Shown here: positions 43,491 through 52,376 of the stretch, one piece after another
Position numbering within the stretch: position 1 is the first letter of the stretch
How the letters are laid out: each line of letters begins with the position of its first letter
NCBI RefSeq assembly: GCF_900168065.1
Contig: NZ_FUZZ01000006.1
Span: 372,001-436,000 of the forward strand
Direction of reading: 5' to 3'
From: Chitinophaga ginsengisegetis
Lineage (GTDB): Bacteria; Bacteroidota; Bacteroidia; Chitinophagales; Chitinophagaceae
DNA length: 64,000 nucleotides
The notes under the pieces: model-generated
Told to the model about the DNA's origin: nothing
The model's database searches: none
The model's input: the letters and a program-made list of their open reading frames with translations, nothing else
Made by a program: the position numbers and the translations under genes

Positions 43491-45209
43491 TTAGTGTGAG
43501 TCCCTGGTAACTTCGCTGCCGGAGCTGCCTTTGAGAAAGTCGAGGTCAGCGCCAAGATGCGCCTGCTCTACGTGTTGCTGGTACAGTTGTACATACCCTC
43601 TTGTGGACTGTGGATAAAGCGGTTTCCACGCGGCTTTCCTGCGGGCAATTTCTTCGGGAGAAATAGCTGCTTCCAGCCGGCGCTGGTGTACATCCAGCGT
43701 AATAACATCGCCATCGCGGAGAATGGCGAGGTTCCCGCCGGCAGCGGCTTCCGGCGATATATGCAATACTACGGTGCCAAAGCCGGTACCACTCATCCGC
43801 CCGTCGGAAATGCGTACCATGTCTGTAATCCCTTTGGCCAGCAGCTTTGCGGGCAAGCCGAGGTTGCCTACTTCAGGCATGCCTGGATAGCCTTTGGGCC
43901 CTACGTTTTTAAGTACCAGCACACTGTTTTCATCCACATCCAGTGCGGGATCATCGATCCGTTTTTTGTAATCGTCGATATCCTCAAATACGATTGCTTT
44001 GCCGGTATGCTGCATCAGGTGCGGACTTGCGGCAGATGGTTTGATCACTGCGCCCTGCTCGCAAATATTTCCTTTCAATACCACGATGCCTGATACTGCA
44101 TTGAAGGGATCATCCAGTGATGAAATTACTTCTTTATTATAGCTGACAGCATTGGCGTAGTTAGCGCCGATAGTTTTGCCATTGGCAGTAATACAATCTT
44201 TGTGAAGATGTTCCAGCAGGGCGTTGATCACAGCTGGCAGTCCGCCGGCGTAGTAAAGATCTTCCATAAAATAACTGCCGGAGGGCTGTAAATTGGCAAT
44301 CAGCGGGATGTTGGCAGAAAAGGTATCCATGTCCTGCAGGTTCAGCTCTATGCCTATCCGGCCTGCGATGGCCAGCAAATGGATCACAAAATTGGTGGAG
44401 CCGCCGATAGCAGCATTCACCCGGATGGCATTTTCAAAAGCTTCTCTTGTAAGGATATCCGTTAAGCGCCTGTTTTCCCGTACCATTTTTACGATCTCGC
44501 TGCCCGACAGCTGTGCCAGCACTTTGCGGGCGGCATCCGGCGCGGGAATAGCGGCGTTTTGCGGAAGGGACAGTCCCAGGGATTCCACCATACAGGCCAT
44601 TGTAGAGGCAGTGCCCATTACGGCGCAGTGGCCATCACTGCGGCACATACCTGCTTCTGCCATAGCGAGTTCTTCATTGGTCATCCTGCCAGCCCTTACA
44701 TCATCACTAAACCGCCAGATATCGCTGGTACCAATACTATGGCCGCGGTGCCTACCCGTGAGCATAGCGCCGCCCGATACCACAATGGTGGGAATATTTA
44801 CGCTGCAGGCGCCCATCACCAGCGCCGGTGTGGTTTTATCGCAACCGCATAGCAGCACTACGCCATCTATAGGATTGGCGCGGATAGATTCTTCCACGTC
44901 CATGCTAACCAGGTTACGGTACAGCATAGCAGTGGGCTTGATGAGTGTTTCTCCTAACGACATTACCGGGAACTCCAATGGATAACCACCGGCTTCCAGT
45001 ACACCGCGTTTCACGGCTTCTGCCAGTTCCCTGAAATGGGAGTTGCAGGGCGTAAGTTCCGACCAGGTGTTGCAAATTCCTATTACAGGCTTGCCTTCCA
45101 GCTCATGTGAAGGGATGCCCTGCTTCTTTAACCAGGCACGGTAAATAAAACCATCTTTGCCATCACGGGCAAACCAATTAGCGCTTCTTAGTGAGTTTTC
45201 GTGCTTCAT
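43491..45209 (-). CDS. IlvD/Edd family dehydratase, sugar-acid type
   Basis: 572 residues, ATG start. Iron-sulfur ligand candidates Cys55 ('LTPCNSH'), Cys123 ('LLCGCDKTTPA') and Cys195 ('GHCAVMGTASTM') have spacings of 68 and 72, close to those of L-arabinonate dehydratase. Other family segments: 'GGAMLTGRHRG', 'IRVNAAIGGSTNFVIHL', 'KNVGPKGYPGMPEVGN' and 'DGRMSGTGFGTVVLHISPEAA'. The H-R-G and 'SIGTSDIWRF' features match the arabinonate/xylonate subgroup better than dihydroxy-acid dehydratase of valine synthesis. It removes water from an aldonic acid to give a 2-keto-3-deoxy acid in the cytoplasm. First gene of a two-gene operon with the SDR; no aldolase or lactonase is adjacent. Confidence 0.88.
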   Translation of the reverse strand: MKHENSLRSANWFARDGKDGFIYRAWLKKQGIPSHELEGKPVIGICNTWSELTPCNSHFRELAEAVKRGVLEAGGYPLEFPVMSLGETLIKPTAMLYRNLVSMDVEESIRANPIDGVVLLCGCDKTTPALVMGACSVNIPTIVVSGGAMLTGRHRGHSIGTSDIWRFSDDVRAGRMTNEELAMAEAGMCRSDGHCAVMGTASTMACMVESLGLSLPQNAAIPAPDAARKVLAQLSGSEIVKMVRENRRLTDILTREAFENAIRVNAAIGGSTNFVIHLLAIAGRIGIELNLQDMDTFSANIPLIANLQPSGSYFMEDLYYAGGLPAVINALLEHLHKDCITANGKTIGANYANAVSYNKEVISSLDDPFNAVSGIVVLKGNICEQGAVIKPSAASPHLMQHTGKAIVFEDIDDYKKRIDDPALDVDENSVLVLKNVGPKGYPGMPEVGNLGLPAKLLAKGITDMVRISDGRMSGTGFGTVVLHISPEAAAGGNLAILRDGDVITLDVHQRRLEAAISPEEIARRKAAWKPLYPQSTRGYVQLYQQHVEQAHLGADLDFLKGSSGSEVTRDSH

Positions 45210-45438
45210 AACGGGAGTGGATATTTTAAAAGATACAATAAATTATGGATTTCAAAAATGAACATTGCCAGATTTTGTTATCATATGACGGGTTATCTTT
45301 TTATTAATATTCTTTCTCTACATGATAAGTAGGTTATCCATTTAACAGATGTTTATCACACATGGCAACAAAAGTTCAATTTTTATTATGGAATTTTAAT
45401 TTCATAGCATCTGTACACATAACCTGTATAATCCACAA

Positions 45439-48213
45439 ATGAAGAAACTATCCGGATTGATTCTCGGTATGGTCATTGCCCATTGCTGCCTGGCGCAGCA
45501 AGCCACTGTTAAGGGAAATGTATCAGACACACTTAATCATGTGCAGCTATCCAATACCGTAGTGGCACTGCTTCAGGCAAAGGATTCCATCTTATATAAA
45601 TTTACCCGGAGTGATGAAAAAGGACATTTTGAATTAAAGCACCTGCACCCAGGAAAGTATTTACTATTGATCACCTATCCCGCCTTTGCAGATTACGTAG
45701 AGCCTTTAACGTTATCAGATACCTCCGCTGTGCAGCTTAATAATATTATGCTCACACTGAAATCCCGTTTACTGCAGGAAGTAGTGATACAGCAAAAGGT
45801 AGCCGCTATAAAAATGAAAGGGGATACCACGGAATTTAATGCAGACAGCTATAAAACGGCTGCCAATGCCTCTGTGGAAGAGCTGCTGAAAAAACTGCCG
45901 GGTATACAGGTAAATGGCAAAGGACAGATTACGGCGCAGGGTGAAACGGTAAAGAAAGTGTTGGTAGACGGGGAAGAATTTTTTGGAGATGATCCTACAC
46001 TGGTCACCAAAAACCTGCGGGCGGATATGGTGGATAAAGTACAGCTATACGATAAGAAAAGCGACCAGGCCGCCTTTACAGGTATCGATGATGGAGAACG
46101 ATCGAAAACGATTAACATCCAGCTGAAGGAAGATAAGAAACGCGGTTACTTTGGCAAAGTAGCCGTAGGCGCCGGGGATAACGGTTTTCACGATAGCCAG
46201 GCGATGTTGAATGTATTCCGCGGCAAGAAGAAACTGGCTGCTTTTGGCATCGTGTCCAACACCGGCAAAGTAGGACTCGACTGGGGCGACCGGGAAAAAT
46301 TCGGCTCCGGCAACGGTGATATCTCCTTTAACGACGATGGCGATGTAGAGCTTAGTTTCCAGGGCGATGACCTGGACAGCTGGGATGGCCGCTATGGTGG
46401 CGATGGCTACCCACTGGTGCAAACCGGGGGATTACACTATTCGGATAAGTGGGACAGGGACCGGCAAAACCTGAACGCCAACTACAAGCTGATGAAATTA
46501 TATATTGACGGGAACAGTGAAAGCATGTCACAGAATATCTTACCTGATACCATTTACTATAATCATTCTAAAGAATATTTCAACAACAGTATCCTCCGGA
46601 ACCGCGTTAATGGCAGCTATGAGCGGCAACTTGATTCCAGTTCTTCTATCAAACTACAGGTAGATGGCGGCCTGGATCACAAAATATCCAATAGGTTCAG
46701 CAACAGCGGAATGGAAATGAATGATATGATCGTGAACCGGGGAGAGCGTAAAACCTCCAATATATCGGACATTGGCAGCATGAACGCCAACCTGTTGTGG
46801 CGTAAAAAACTAAAGAAGAAAGGACGCACCCTATCGCTGAGTCTCGCGGAGAATTATTCACGAACCACCGGGGAAGGAATGCTGGACGCCTATACAGAAT
46901 ATTACAAACAGGGTAAGATAGATTCTGTACAAAATACAGATCAGCTAAAAACCACTAATAACGAGAGCATCAGCATTGTGAGTAATCTTACTTACACGGA
47001 ACCATTGTCTGTAGCCTCTTCGCTGTTGTTCAACTATGGTATTAATATAGATAATAATCATTCTAACCGGAACTCTTATAACCAGCAGACCGATGGGAAG
47101 TATACCGCCCTGGATTCTTTATACAGTAATGATTATGCATTTAATATATTAACACATAAGGGTGGTATCAGTTACGGATATACGAAAAAGAAGATCCGCA
47201 TTAACATAGGTAGTAATGTAGGCCTTACCAGCTTCAGCCAGCAGGATATGTTCCGGAAGAGCAAGGTAGAACGTGATTTCGTTAACTGGTATCCCCGGGC
47301 AATGTTCCGGTATAGTTTTTCGCAGCAGCGGCGCCTTACCTTTGAGTATAACGGTTATACCAGTCAGCCGGGCATCGGTCAGCTGCAGCCTATCCGCGTG
47401 AATGATGATCCGCTCCACCTGCAGATTGGCAACCCTGCCCTGAAGCCATCTTTTAATAATAATTTCAGCATTAATTTTAATGATTATAAGGTAATGACTA
47501 ACAGGAGTATCTGGGCCTCTGTAAGGTATGAATCTACCACTAATGCCATCAGCGACCGGAGCGTGATTGATACTTCGGGGGTAAGTACCAGTCAGGCTGT
47601 GAACGTGAATGGAAACCGGAACGCGAATTTCAACCTGTATATAGGTTGGAAAATTAATCCATGGGATATGAGAGTAGGAGGCAGGGCCAACGGGGGGTTA
47701 AACAGGAATGTAAATTATGTGAACGGCCTATTGAATACTACTAATTCTTCCAATTTAGGATTAGGCATCAACCTGGGAAAGTACAAAGACAAAAAGTATG
47801 AATACTCCCTGGAAACAGAGGCGAACTTTAACAACAGCGTATCTTCTGTGGATAAAACTTTACGGACACAATACTGGACATATAATATTTCGCCTAACCT
47901 GAGTTTTTTCCTGCCGCTTAAATTTGTGCTGCATGCGGATCTGAACTATAATATCCGGCAGAAAACACCGGTGTTTGCTACCAACAACAATGCCGCTATC
48001 CTGAATGCCTATGTTGCAAAGAAGTTTGGAAAGAAGGAGCTGGTGCAGATCAATTTTTCCATGAGTGATATCCTGAATCAGAATATCGGCTTCAACAGAT
48101 CGGTGGCAACCAATACGATCAGTCAGCGGACATACAGCACCATTGGCCGGTACGGACTGTTGTCTTTTATCTGGAACTTTAACAAATTAGGCGCGGCCGC
48201 TCCAAAAGAATAG
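45439..48213 (+). CDS. TonB-dependent receptor-like outer membrane barrel protein of the GLPGLI pair
   Basis: 924 residues, ATG start, signal peptide 'LGMVIAHCCLAQQ'. A carboxypeptidase-regulatory-like domain (about 20-105, 'LKHLHPGKYLLLITYPAFAD') is followed by a reduced plug ('LLKKLPGIQVNGKGQITAQG', 'VKKVLVDGEEFFGDD', 'ADMVDKVQLYDKKSDQAAF') and a long outer-membrane beta barrel. The plug core 'VDGEEFFGDDPTL' and the subsequent 'TINIQLKEDKKRGYFGK' are typical of the Bacteroidota group that is encoded next to GLPGLI proteins. The GLPGLI gene follows after 4 bases. The substrate is unknown. It is divergent from the dehydratase gene over 229 bases with no clear -7 box. Confidence 0.87.
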   Translation: MKKLSGLILGMVIAHCCLAQQATVKGNVSDTLNHVQLSNTVVALLQAKDSILYKFTRSDEKGHFELKHLHPGKYLLLITYPAFADYVEPLTLSDTSAVQLNNIMLTLKSRLLQEVVIQQKVAAIKMKGDTTEFNADSYKTAANASVEELLKKLPGIQVNGKGQITAQGETVKKVLVDGEEFFGDDPTLVTKNLRADMVDKVQLYDKKSDQAAFTGIDDGERSKTINIQLKEDKKRGYFGKVAVGAGDNGFHDSQAMLNVFRGKKKLAAFGIVSNTGKVGLDWGDREKFGSGNGDISFNDDGDVELSFQGDDLDSWDGRYGGDGYPLVQTGGLHYSDKWDRDRQNLNANYKLMKLYIDGNSESMSQNILPDTIYYNHSKEYFNNSILRNRVNGSYERQLDSSSSIKLQVDGGLDHKISNRFSNSGMEMNDMIVNRGERKTSNISDIGSMNANLLWRKKLKKKGRTLSLSLAENYSRTTGEGMLDAYTEYYKQGKIDSVQNTDQLKTTNNESISIVSNLTYTEPLSVASSLLFNYGINIDNNHSNRNSYNQQTDGKYTALDSLYSNDYAFNILTHKGGISYGYTKKKIRINIGSNVGLTSFSQQDMFRKSKVERDFVNWYPRAMFRYSFSQQRRLTFEYNGYTSQPGIGQLQPIRVNDDPLHLQIGNPALKPSFNNNFSINFNDYKVMTNRSIWASVRYESTTNAISDRSVIDTSGVSTSQAVNVNGNRNANFNLYIGWKINPWDMRVGGRANGGLNRNVNYVNGLLNTTNSSNLGLGINLGKYKDKKYEYSLETEANFNNSVSSVDKTLRTQYWTYNISPNLSFFLPLKFVLHADLNYNIRQKTPVFATNNNAAILNAYVAKKFGKKELVQINFSMSDILNQNIGFNRSVATNTISQRTYSTIGRYGLLSFIWNFNKLGAAAPKE

Positions 48214-48217
48214 TGTT

Positions 48218-48994
48218 ATGAAAAATATCATAATGAAAATTCGTGTACTCCTGACCGTTATACTGTGCGCTGTTGTTGTTTTATCAGCACAGGCACAGCA
48301 TACCACTTTTTTGCAACAGGGGCGGATAGAATTTGAGAAACGGGTAAACCTGTTTGCCCGCATGGATGAAATGAGTAAGGGAGAGGATAATTCGTGGACC
48401 GATATGTTGAAAAAGGGGATGTCGCAATACCAGGTCACTTATTTCGATTATTCATTTTCACATCAAACTTCCCTGTATAAACCTGGAAGGGACAATCCTG
48501 ACAATAAGAAACCGATATGGGAATCGGCCCCGGCCGAAGTGAACGTGGTATATTCCCGGCTGGATAGTATGCAGAGTATTTCACAGAAGCAGGTATTTGA
48601 GCAGATGTTTCTTGTAAAGGATTCTATGCGGCAGATCCGCTGGAAGATCACGGATGAAACCCGTAAAATCGCCGGGTTTGATTGCCGCCGTGCCAATGCG
48701 GTGATCATGGACTCTATTTACGTGGTGGCCTTTTATACCGATGCTATTGTTACGCCCGGCGGACCGGAGTCGTTCAGTGGTTTACCCGGTATGATCCTGG
48801 GAGTGGCCCTGCCACACGAGCATGTTACCTGGTTTGCCACCAAAGTGCTGATAGACGATATAAAAGAAGAAGCGCTGAAACCTCCCGTAAAAGGAAAGCC
48901 GGTGGACAATAAAGGGATCCGCGAATCCGTTTCAAAAATACTGGGCAAGTGGGGGAATTATGGAAGCGCGTATATCAGGGCAATTATGTTATAA
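48218..48994 (+). CDS. GLPGLI family protein
   Basis: 258 residues, ATG start (a second in-frame ATG at 48233), signal peptide 'LLTVILCAVVVLSAQAQ'. The diagnostic block is 'GGPESFSGLPGMILGVALPHEH' in the C-terminal half (G-L-P-G-M-I here instead of G-L-P-G-L-I), preceded by 'KITDETRKIAGFDCRRANA' and 'YVVAFYTDAI'. Members are secreted Bacteroidota proteins of unknown function, nearly always beside a TonB-linked barrel such as the one 4 bases upstream. The pair is co-transcribed. Speculation that the pair handles a peptide or metal is not supported by anything visible here. Confidence 0.88.
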   Translation: MKNIIMKIRVLLTVILCAVVVLSAQAQHTTFLQQGRIEFEKRVNLFARMDEMSKGEDNSWTDMLKKGMSQYQVTYFDYSFSHQTSLYKPGRDNPDNKKPIWESAPAEVNVVYSRLDSMQSISQKQVFEQMFLVKDSMRQIRWKITDETRKIAGFDCRRANAVIMDSIYVVAFYTDAIVTPGGPESFSGLPGMILGVALPHEHVTWFATKVLIDDIKEEALKPPVKGKPVDNKGIRESVSKILGKWGNYGSAYIRAIML

Positions 48995-49014
48995 TTGCAG
49001 AATGATCCGGGCAG

Positions 49015-49824
49015 ATGATGAAAAACAGTTCCCACATATATACACCAGTACAGCCGTTTGCAGTGCAGCCGGAGGGAGGAGTCGTTTACCGGGAGTTTTT
49101 ACCGGATCTGCGGTTGCGGGAATACATTTACTGCTATTGGCAGCTTAAAACCACCTGCCCGCTCACAGCGCCTTTTCATTACCGGGTGGTGGCCGATGGC
49201 TGTATGGATATTTTTTTTGAACTACACGATCCCAGGCAGAGCTTCATTATGGGATTCAGCGACGCTTATACCTGTTTCCCGCTGGAAGGGGATTTTAATT
49301 ATGTAGGTATCCGTTTTTTGCCGGGCATGTTTCCCCGGTTGTTTCCATTGAATGCTGCTGAGTTAAGTAAACAGACCACCACGCTGGAAGAGGTGGCGCC
49401 GGCTATTACCTGTTTTTTGACAGGTCGCTTTCATGAAGAAATGAAGGAAGAAGAGTTGCGCCCCCTGCTGGATGCCTTTTTGCTGGATCATATCGCCAAA
49501 AAAGTATTGCCGGCGGATAATCGCCTGCTGGAAGCCGTGGATCTGATCATTCAGCATTCGGGTGTTATCAGTATTGAAAAGGAACTGCCGCCAGGGATCA
49601 GCTCCCGCCAGTTGAGGCGCCTGTTTGAATTTTATATTGGAGATACACCCAAGGCATTTAGTAAAGTGGTGCGTTTTCAGAAGATATTACAATCTACCCA
49701 TTATCCCCATCATATCCGCAGGAACAGAGCTTACCTCGATGCCGGGTATTACGACCAGGCCCATTTTATCAGGGAATTTAAAACGCTTTATGGCCTTACC
49801 CCGGCTAAGGTGTTTGGTAAATAA
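49015..49824 (+). CDS. AraC family regulator with DUF6597-like N-terminus
   Basis: 269 residues from an ATG-ATG start. The N-terminal part ('FLPDLRLREYIYCYWQLKTT', 'HYRVVADGCMDIFFEL', 'YVGIRFLPGMFPRLF') is the DUF6597 type common in Bacteroidota AraC proteins. The C-terminal AraC domain begins near residue 185 and holds 'GISSRQLRRLFEFYIGDTPK' and 'YLDAGYYDQAHFIREFKTLY'. The signature F-x-x-x-x-G-x-x-P ends the protein ('LYGLTPAKVFGK'). A VOC-fold gene follows 69 bases downstream, a frequent pairing, and may be the target. It starts 20 bases after the GLPGLI gene, so partial co-transcription is possible. Confidence 0.88.
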   Translation: MMKNSSHIYTPVQPFAVQPEGGVVYREFLPDLRLREYIYCYWQLKTTCPLTAPFHYRVVADGCMDIFFELHDPRQSFIMGFSDAYTCFPLEGDFNYVGIRFLPGMFPRLFPLNAAELSKQTTTLEEVAPAITCFLTGRFHEEMKEEELRPLLDAFLLDHIAKKVLPADNRLLEAVDLIIQHSGVISIEKELPPGISSRQLRRLFEFYIGDTPKAFSKVVRFQKILQSTHYPHHIRRNRAYLDAGYYDQAHFIREFKTLYGLTPAKVFGK

Positions 49825-49863
49825 GTTGTCCGTTTTTTACAATTTTTGTTCTCCCGGCTGTCT

Positions 49864-49871
49864 TAGTTTTG
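49864..49871 (+). promoter_or_regulatory. Candidate -7 box of the VOC gene
   Basis: TAGTTTTG matches TAnnTTTG and ends 22 bases before the ATG at 49894. A TTTG at 49845-49848 is only 15 bases upstream, shorter than usual for the -33 element. Confidence 0.4.
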
Positions 49872-49893
49872 CTGTTATAAAATTGAAAAGTGT

Positions 49894-50343
49894 ATGAAAA
49901 GATGGCTGTTATTGTTTATTTTCTTCTTCTTTATATCCAATATTTATTCACAGGCAAAACCCGGTAAAATGAAACTGAATGCAGGAATTATTACAGCTAA
50001 ACTAGCGGAGAGTAAAAAATTTTATACAGAGATATTGGGATTTGGAGTGTCCTTTGAGAACGAATTTTACCTGTTGCTGCATACACCGGATAAGCAGGCG
50101 GAAATCAGCTTTTTATTGCCGGAGCATGCGTCGCAGCAGCCTTTGTTTAAAACGGCTTTTAATGGTAAGGGCGTGTACCTGACCATTGAGGTGGAGGATG
50201 TGGACAAGGTGTATGAAGCCATTAAAGCTAAAGGAGTGGACATTAAGATAGCGATCCGTAATGAGCCGTGGGGCGACCGGCATTTTGCCATACAAGACCC
50301 TAATGGCGTGGGTATTGACGTGGTAACTTATTCGCACCCCTGA
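49894..50343 (+). CDS. VOC superfamily (glyoxalase-like) protein with signal peptide
   Basis: 149 residues, ATG start. The first 20 residues (KRWLLLFIFFFFISNIYSQ) are an export signal, unusual for this mostly cytoplasmic fold. The mature part has the paired beta-alpha-beta-beta-beta units of VOC proteins: 'NAGIITAKLAESKKFYTEIL', 'FLLHT'-type strand 'EFYLLLHTPDKQAEISFLLP', 'GVYLTIEVEDVDKVYEAIKA' and 'HFAIQDPNGVGIDVVTYSHP'. Of the usual metal ligands, the C-terminal Asp/Glu position is Asp (GIDVV) and the first His is absent ('NAGIIT'), so catalysis is uncertain. Placed after an AraC gene. If the internal ATG at about 49969 were used, the protein would be cytoplasmic. Confidence 0.82.
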   Translation: MKRWLLLFIFFFFISNIYSQAKPGKMKLNAGIITAKLAESKKFYTEILGFGVSFENEFYLLLHTPDKQAEISFLLPEHASQQPLFKTAFNGKGVYLTIEVEDVDKVYEAIKAKGVDIKIAIRNEPWGDRHFAIQDPNGVGIDVVTYSHP

Positions 50344-50447
50344 CGCCGTTAACATAATTTTAAGTTAATATAATCTTAAAGGATCCCCGACTGGCACTAT
50401 ACAGGAACCATTTTTGTTTTACCAGGGTTAACCAAAAAATTTTAACC

Positions 50448-50714
50448 ATGGCAAAGCAAAGCAAGGACACAGTAAAACAAGAAATCCAGGTATTGGCAAT
50501 TGGCAACTACAAAAGTTATCCTGATGATTACGAAGTAGCACCTGCCACGGTTTCCCAGAATATTCAGTCATTGGCGAAGGGTTATTGGGACAGCCGGGAA
50601 TATAAAGAAGTAGAGCGGGATGAGCGACTGGGCATCCATTTGGAAGATTATCAGCATTGGACAAAAGAAGCATATGATGCATTTATGAAATCCAATCAAC
50701 AGTCCATGAACTAG
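50448..50714 (+). CDS. Hypothetical 88-residue cytoplasmic protein
   Basis: 88 residues, ATG start, no signal peptide. It is charged, with N-terminal 'MAKQSKDTVKQEIQVLAIGN' and C-terminal 'WTKEAYDAFMKSNQQSMN'. I do not recognise a family. Support for it being real comes from amino-acid composition, regular codon use and a strong intrinsic terminator starting 18 bases after the stop. No partner is evident: the VOC gene ends 104 bases upstream and the following gene starts 252 bases downstream. Confidence 0.7.
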   Translation: MAKQSKDTVKQEIQVLAIGNYKSYPDDYEVAPATVSQNIQSLAKGYWDSREYKEVERDERLGIHLEDYQHWTKEAYDAFMKSNQQSMN

Positions 50715-50732
50715 ACCATTCACCGTTTTTTC

Positions 50733-50776
50733 AAAAAAGGCAGCCTGAAAGTAACCGTTTTCTGGCTGCCTTTTTT
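50733..50776 (+). terminator. Terminator of the 88-residue gene
   Basis: AAAAAAGGCAGCC (50733-50745) pairs with GGCTGCCTTTTTT (50764-50776). The loop can extend with GAAA/TTTC. Confidence 0.88.
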
Positions 50777-50966
50777 ATTATTTAATGCTTACTGCAACCA
50801 TTTCTCCCTGAATATTGTTTATATAAGACGGTGGATTCACTGCCATAAATGTAGTGGGCACTACACCTGCTTCTTATTTTACTACACCGTTCCGAGCTGG
50901 TGTTCGTAACCCCCTGAATACATAGGCTTGTGGCTGAACCTGCCATTAATCCTAAATTTTCAGTGC

Positions 50967-51482
50967 ATGAAAAAGCTTATCTGTTTGTTCATGATCCTGG
51001 GTGCAGCCTGGCGGTTAACCGCCCAAATTACGCCAGCTGTAGCTGTATTGCCAACTGAGGATCTTGTAACACAAATCTTTGGCAAAAACAAAGAGTCGTT
51101 GTTGAATGACTTTTTAAAGATTTCCCCTTTGGAAGAACGGGCGTTTCAATCTGCATTCCTTGAGTATGAAACGGAGAAGAGTCCGTGGTTGACGGAGCGT
51201 ATTGCTTTACTGAAGATGTACAACGAGGAATTTTCTTCTATTGATGAGAAGAAGATGAATTCTCTTACCAGGCAGTTTATTAACAATGACCTGGAATTCG
51301 GACGTTTGCAAATGCGTTATTTCCGGAAGTTCAACAAGCTGCTGGGCGCCACCAGGGCGGCCAAGTTCTTTCAGCTGGACAATTACCTGGAGCAATCGAC
51401 GAGGGTATACCTGCAGAACCAGCTGCCTTTTATAAAAGAGCTGGAATCTGATAAACTGGCAAAACCACTTACGGCGAGGTAG
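50967..51482 (+). CDS. Hypothetical exported helical protein
   Basis: 171 residues from the ATG at 50967; a longer frame uses TTG. Signal peptide 'KKLICLFMILGAAWRLTAQ'. The mature part is almost entirely helical and charged, with 'LKISPLEERAFQSAFLEYET', 'LTRQFINNDLEFGRLQMRYF' and 'FNKLLGATRAAKFFQLDNYL'. The order resembles small periplasmic Spy/CpxP-like helical proteins of Bacteroidota, where an A-x-K-F-x-Q-L-x-N-Y-L stretch precedes the last helix. This likeness is only a pattern impression. It is monocistronic, with a 250-base spacer before it that shows no other gene. Confidence 0.72.
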   Translation: MKKLICLFMILGAAWRLTAQITPAVAVLPTEDLVTQIFGKNKESLLNDFLKISPLEERAFQSAFLEYETEKSPWLTERIALLKMYNEEFSSIDEKKMNSLTRQFINNDLEFGRLQMRYFRKFNKLLGATRAAKFFQLDNYLEQSTRVYLQNQLPFIKELESDKLAKPLTAR

Positions 51483-51494
51483 CGGATGATGTTT

Positions 51495-51532
51495 TACCCG
51501 GGATTAACCTGTTTCTGTTTTAATCCCGGGTA
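51495..51532. terminator. Hairpin between converging genes
   Basis: TACCCGGGATTAA (51495-51507) and TTAATCCCGGGTA (51520-51532) form a 13-bp stem. There is no strong U-run on either side, so it is a weak or factor-aided terminator. Confidence 0.6.
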
Positions 51533-51539
51533 TAACAAT

Positions 51540-51974
51540 CTATGGTTCTTCTACAAAATCTTCACTACGCGGTATGGCTTTGAATTTCTCCATGAGTTCA
51601 GGGGGAAGTCCTGTAAGCTTGCGCTTACGGGTATCTATCCATGCGCCGTCTACCAATACAGTAGCGGATTTGGTGCCATCGCCCCGGAAAATTTCATGTT
51701 TAATGGACCAGCGGGAGCCATCGGCCCGGCATTTGGTCATTTCACAGCTCACGCGCACTTTGTCGTTAGGGCTGATTTCCCGGTGGTAGAACAGCTCTTC
51801 CCGGAAAAGAATGGGCCCCAGCTGTTGCTGTATAAAATGAACCGCGGTAAGTCCTACCTGTTCAAGGAGACTAAGCCTGGCCTGTGCGGCAAAGTCGGCA
51901 TAGGCCGAGTGGCGCAGGTGCATATTAGCGTCTATCTGTGACCATAGTACTGGTCCTTCAAAGAATATGTTCAT
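51540..51974 (-). CDS. Acyl-CoA thioesterase-like hotdog protein (4HBT)
   Basis: 144 residues from the ATG at 51974. The frame remains open further upstream through the tRNA gene, which is not coding. The hotdog fold of the 4-hydroxybenzoyl-CoA thioesterase group is suggested by 'VLWSQIDANMHLRHSAYADF' (the D-x-N-x-H-x-x-x-x-x-Y-x-x-x-x active-site helix start), 'LFREELFYHREISPNDKVRV' and 'SIKHEIFRGDGTKSATVLVD'. The catalytic Asp candidate is in 'QIDANMHL'. It hydrolyses an acyl-CoA or acyl-ACP thioester in the cytoplasm. It is monocistronic and convergent with the helical exported protein gene. Confidence 0.85.
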   Translation of the reverse strand: MNIFFEGPVLWSQIDANMHLRHSAYADFAAQARLSLLEQVGLTAVHFIQQQLGPILFREELFYHREISPNDKVRVSCEMTKCRADGSRWSIKHEIFRGDGTKSATVLVDGAWIDTRKRKLTGLPPELMEKFKAIPRSEDFVEEP

Positions 51975-52164
51975 ACTTAAATTTACGGAAAAGTGGTGTA
52001 AAAAAGCCGGTCCAAACAGGCAGGAATTATACCTGTAACGGCTATACGTAAATTGTGCTGGTAGCCGGATGTCTGCCAGGGGGCTACTTCTTAACGAAAT
52101 TTTTCTAATAAAAAAAGCAAAACAAATTTTTTTAGAATCAATTCGTTTTATACTTTCGCAGCCT

Positions 52165-52252
52165 GGAGAGTTGGCAGAGCGGTCGATTGCGGCAGTCTTG
52201 AAAACTGTTGACTGTAACAGGTCCCGGGGTTCGAATCCCTGACTCTCCGCCA
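52165..52252 (+). tRNA. tRNA-Ser(UGA)
   Basis: An 88-base cloverleaf with encoded CCA. The acceptor arms GGAGAGT (52165-52171) and ACTCTCC (52242-52248) pair, the discriminator is G, and CCA is at 52250-52252. The anticodon loop CTTGAAA holds anticodon TGA at 52199-52201. A long variable arm (GAC...GTC) marks a class II tRNA, and the T arm contains TTCGAAT. A strong terminator follows immediately. Confidence 0.96.
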
Positions 52253-52294
52253 GCAAAAAGAGGAAGAATTAGTAATAATTCTTCCTCTTTTTGC
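52253..52294 (+). terminator. Terminator of tRNA-Ser
   Basis: A perfect 19-bp stem (52253-52271 with 52276-52294), loop GTAA, with T5 in the right arm. Confidence 0.9.
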
Positions 52295-52376
52295 ATTAAT
52301 GCGTCTGTTTTTTTCTATTTGTTCATAGAAAATGTGTCGAATCCCTCTGAGTTTCAATAGGTCGAAATGCCTTTTT

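Noticed and set aside
51975..52256. Upstream extension of the thioesterase frame and a plus/minus open frame across the tRNA
   Set aside because: The extension would translate the tRNA-Ser gene in antisense and adds no hotdog sequence; the ATG at 51974 matches the family N-terminus.
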